Positions 63,966 through 64,000 of a stretch of 64,000 bases of DNA are shown piece after piece. The stretch spans positions 35,937 through 99,936 of the forward strand of contig DIAS01000040.1 in NCBI GenBank assembly GCA_002415855.1, in the 5' to 3' direction. Made by a program: the position numbers and the translations under genes. The stretch comes from Bacteroidales bacterium UBA5072. Its GTDB lineage: Bacteria; Bacteroidota; Bacteroidia; Bacteroidales; UBA10428. The stretch's first letter is position 1. The number at the start of each line of letters is the position of its first letter. Under the pieces are notes generated by a model. That model ran no database searches and was not told the origin of the DNA. It saw nothing but the letters and a program-made list of their open reading frames with translations.

Positions 63966-64000
63966 AGGGTTGTGAGGGTTGTGTGGGTTGTGTGGGTTGT
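63966..64000. repeat. 9-bp tandem repeat running off the window edge
   Basis: Four units of (A/T)GGGTTGTG: 63966-63974, 63975-63983, 63984-63992 and 63993-64000 (truncated by the window end). It may continue beyond the edge. No coding or CRISPR character. Confidence 0.8.

Noticed and set aside
63966..64000. Tandem repeat at the right edge as a CRISPR array
   Set aside because: Units are 9 bp and contiguous with no spacers.

Overview
The window looks like a chromosome segment of an anaerobic, fermentative member of the Bacteroidota (Bacteroidales/Marinilabiliales-like). Evidence: several upstream regions carry the Bacteroidota -7 element TAnnTTTG; there are many short lipoproteins with Bacteroidota-style lipoboxes; OmpP1/FadL, DUF5777 and BamA-like outer membrane barrels are present; one protein fuses a Bacteroidota-type HU domain to a SPOR domain; and there is a complete HydABC-type [FeFe] hydrogenase. 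No rRNA, tRNA, CRISPR array, prophage or intact insertion sequence was seen. The taxonomic placement is inference from gene content.

Layout. 0.1-3 kb: exported S9 peptidase and a CBM9-like secreted protein. 3.3-9.9 kb: TetR regulator followed by a TolC / membrane-fusion lipoprotein / RND pump operon. 10-11.5 kb: EamA transporter and a small membrane protein. 11.5-22.4 kb: mostly minus-strand exported enzymes (superoxide dismutase, M16 protease, PIG-L deacetylase, HAD phosphatase, MBL hydrolase, penicillin acylase, EEP phosphodiesterase) with a RhaT-type transporter on the plus strand. 22.6-28.9 kb: BamA-like barrel, DUF4349 lipoprotein, RRM RNA-binding protein, FadL-like porin, hisS. 28.9-34.4 kb: minus-strand glycan-degradation cluster (GH2, GH109-like oxidoreductase, GH51). 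34.4-40.9 kb: HU-SPOR protein, polyphosphate glucokinase, recR, Na+/solute symporter, M3 peptidase.

41.1-52.1 kb is the most interesting part. It starts with hypE-hypA-hypB ([NiFe] hydrogenase maturation). After a promoter region with tandem TGTTA/TAACA dyads comes a tightly packed set of genes: DRTGG protein, RsbW-like ATPase, a ferredoxin plus degenerate [FeFe]-hydrogenase-like protein, a second DRTGG protein, a PHP-domain protein and a HATPase protein. These lead into a small thioredoxin-like ferredoxin and the HydB-HydA-HydC subunits of an electron-bifurcating hydrogenase, closed by a strong terminator at 52116-52149. My reading is a catalytic HydABC enzyme preceded by a putative H2- or redox-sensing signalling module. 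In it, the hydrogenase-like protein keeps the four cluster-binding cysteines but has Phe where catalytic enzymes have the proton-relay Cys. Related arrangements are known from Firmicutes and Thermotogae, so the novelty lies in details and in the unknown mechanism.

52.2-64 kb: two tiny paralogous lipoproteins, a predicted barrel, gap (GAPDH) with a strong terminator, a cluster of two haem-motif lipoproteins with DUF5777, YceI and OB-fold proteins, two MacB/FtsX-type permeases flanking a SiaC (DUF1987) gene, a nitroreductase and an Ldh2-family dehydrogenase. The right edge ends inside a 9-bp tandem repeat.
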